A stretch of DNA of 64,000 bases, from assembly GCF_002979865.1 (NCBI RefSeq), contig NZ_PCPZ01000001.1, positions 930,001-994,000 on the forward strand. The letters run 5' to 3'. A program made the position numbers and the translations under genes. The stretch's first letter is position 1. Each line of letters starts with the position of its first letter. The stretch is from Arthrobacter sp. MYb214 (GTDB taxonomy: Bacteria > Actinomycetota > Actinomycetes > Actinomycetales > Micrococcaceae). The notes under the pieces were generated by a model. The model saw only the letters and a list, made by a program, of their open reading frames with translations. It did not search any database and was not told where the DNA came from. Below, piece after piece: positions 62,516-64,000 of this stretch.

Positions 62516-63943
62516 ATGGCACAGAACCCCCCGAATAACCGCCCTAACGGCGATGACGACGAAAACAATCCGCAGGACCCATTTTCTGCAATGTTTGGTC
62601 AGCTCTTCGGTGGCGGATTCGACCCGAATGACCTCCCGCCGCAGCTTCGTGATGCCCTTGGTGCTCAAGGCGATCCGGCTGCGATGCAGAAAATGATGCA
62701 GCAGGCCCAGGCCATGATGTCCGCGATGATGAGCAATAACGCGTCTTCCGGTCCGGTGAACTGGAAGCTTGCATCCGACACCGCTTTGCAGGCATATGCC
62801 AGCGATGATCCGGCGGTATCGGACGCGCGCAACAACGCCATCAGCGATGCGTCAAACCTTTCTGAACTGTGGCTGAACAACGCTACGGTGTTCGAGTCGA
62901 ACGGCCGCTCGACCGAGGCATGGACTCGTAAACGATGGTATGACAAGACCCTGGCCACCTGGAAGCAGGTCACCGAGCCTGTTGCCGAGTCGGTAGCTAA
63001 CGCAATCACCACCGCGATGAAGGATCAGATCCCCGAAGAGATGAAGGGCATGCTCGGCAATTCCGATGGCATGTTCCGCAATCTCGGAGCCAGCATGTTC
63101 GGCATGCAGCTGGGCACTGCACTGGGCGGCTTGGCAACCGATGTGCTTGGCGGCACCGATATCGGCCTGCCTTTGGCAGGAACCACTCCAGGCATTATCG
63201 CGGCCAACGTCAGCAAGTTCGGCGATGGCCTTGAAATCCCAGAGCAGGAAGTCCTGCTGTATGTGATTCTGCGGGAGAACGCACACGCACGATTGTTCAA
63301 CCGGGTCCCTTGGCTAAGCTCCAAGTTGATTGGTGCCGTGGAATCCTATGCTCGGGGCATCCATATCGACATGTCGCGCATTGAAGAAGCAGTACGCGGT
63401 ATCGATCCGTCCAACCCTGAAGCGCTGCAGTCGATGCTGGGTGAAGGATTGTTCACCCCGCAGCGCACCCCCGCTCAGGAGAAGGCTCTAGAAAACCTAG
63501 AACTGACGTTGGCATTGATCGAGGGCTGGGTTGATCATGTGGTCTCCTTGGCCGCCCAGAACCTTCCATTTGCTGGTCACCTGCGCGAGACGATGCGTCG
63601 CCGCCGAGCTTCGGGTGGCCCAGCTGAGACTGCCTTCGCATCTCTGGTTGGCCTTGAATTGCGCCCACGCAAGCTGCGCGAAGCGGCTGCCCTGTGGGAG
63701 CACTTGTACGACGAACGTGGAATCGAGGGCCGTGATGCCGTATGGGATCACCCAGATCTGATGCCTACCGCGGAAGACCTCACCGATCCCAAGGGCTTCA
63801 CGCATCGCCGTGAAGTTGCCGCGACCGAGTTCGACGACTTTGACGCAGCACTGGGTAAGCTTCTGGACGGCGGCTTCGACAACGCTGAACCCGAAGCCGA
63901 AGGCGATGACGGTTCAGGGAATCCAGAGGATCCGAAGAACTGA
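62516..63943 (+). CDS. DUF2342 zinc-dependent metalloprotease-like protein (Rv3195 type)
   Basis: A 475-residue protein. A low-complexity Asn/Asp/Pro- and Gln/Met-rich N-terminus (about 1-80) precedes the conserved DUF2342 core. The putative metal site is in LRENAHARLFNRVPWL, where E-N-A-H resembles a gluzincin-like E-x-x-H without the first His, together with the conserved EGWVDHVV. The family is annotated as a zinc-dependent metalloprotease but substrates are unknown. It is divergent from the PDZ/Lon-like gene, as Rv3195 is from Rv3194c. Confidence 0.87.
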   Translation: MAQNPPNNRPNGDDDENNPQDPFSAMFGQLFGGGFDPNDLPPQLRDALGAQGDPAAMQKMMQQAQAMMSAMMSNNASSGPVNWKLASDTALQAYASDDPAVSDARNNAISDASNLSELWLNNATVFESNGRSTEAWTRKRWYDKTLATWKQVTEPVAESVANAITTAMKDQIPEEMKGMLGNSDGMFRNLGASMFGMQLGTALGGLATDVLGGTDIGLPLAGTTPGIIAANVSKFGDGLEIPEQEVLLYVILRENAHARLFNRVPWLSSKLIGAVESYARGIHIDMSRIEEAVRGIDPSNPEALQSMLGEGLFTPQRTPAQEKALENLELTLALIEGWVDHVVSLAAQNLPFAGHLRETMRRRRASGGPAETAFASLVGLELRPRKLREAAALWEHLYDERGIEGRDAVWDHPDLMPTAEDLTDPKGFTHRREVAATEFDDFDAALGKLLDGGFDNAEPEAEGDDGSGNPEDPKN

Positions 63944-63958
63944 TTAGATCGAAACCTC

Positions 63959-63994
63959 GAAGGAGGGATGTGCACGAGCGCACATCCCTCCTTC
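63959..63994 (+). terminator. Terminator-like hairpin after the DUF2342 gene
   Basis: A perfect 15-bp stem (63959-63973 with 63980-63994) and six-base loop, 15 bases after the stop codon and without a T run. Confidence 0.65.
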
Positions 63995-64000
63995 GTGCAT

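Overview
The window is about 60% GC and tightly packed with genes. It is chromosomal DNA of an actinobacterium, most likely a Micrococcaceae member (Arthrobacter/Glutamicibacter type). This rests on gene content: the dcw cluster with mraZ first, the MtrAB-LpqB system, a PdtaS-type kinase, the large NAD-dependent glutamate dehydrogenase, and gene strings shared with Mycobacterium tuberculosis. Those strings are Rv2173/Rv2175c, Rv3235-secA1-hpf-comF-lpqB-mtrB-mtrA, Rv3015c, Rv3024c/Rv3025c, Rv3028c/Rv3029c and Rv3193c-Rv3195. Family assignments come from motifs recognised by eye; no search was run.

Layout. 1-4.9 kb, minus strand: division and cell-wall cluster mraZ-rsmH-ftsL-like-ftsI-murE (murE cut by the window edge), driven by a promoter overlapped by four 10-bp-spaced MraZ-type boxes. 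5.3-10.8 kb: a DUF3040 membrane protein, dinB with an SOS-like box, a polyprenyl diphosphate synthase, an Rv2175c-like regulator and a five-LysM lytic transglycosylase. 10.8-17.2 kb: pdtaS-like kinase and NAD-GDH. 17.2-21.2 kb: a CpaE/CpaB-like pair without pilus genes, a hypothetical protein with two Sm-like repeats, a LysM membrane protein and an Rv3235-like protein. 21.2-31.1 kb: secA, a YcaQ/AlkX-like glycosylase, hpf, comF, lpqB, mtrB, mtrA. 31.2-38.3 kb: a MetE-like protein without zinc ligands, chorismate mutase and an oligopeptide/dipeptide ABC transporter. 38.5-50.4 kb: mnmA and cysteine desulfurase (tRNA thiolation), a FolP2-like/RibD-like pair, a lipid kinase, a J-domain protein, trmL, a PIG-L deacetylase and etfBA. 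50.5-55.2 kb: HtrA-like protease, a TPM-domain protein and PspA, which together look like an envelope-stress group.

55.2-58.0 kb holds the most unusual structure: four initiator tRNA(fMet) genes on the minus strand. Each has its own terminator. Three are identical and lie in a tandemly duplicated unit, and one spacer is interrupted by a complete 1,340-bp IS256/IS1249-type element with 27-bp perfect inverted repeats and an 8-bp target duplication. The window closes with UPF0182, a PDZ/Lon-like protease and a DUF2342 metalloprotease-like protein.

I found no CRISPR array, phage or obvious defence island. The most promising leads are the tRNA(fMet) array, the FolP2/RibD-like pair, the orphan CpaE/CpaB-like locus with the three-repeat operator next to it, and the MraZ operator.
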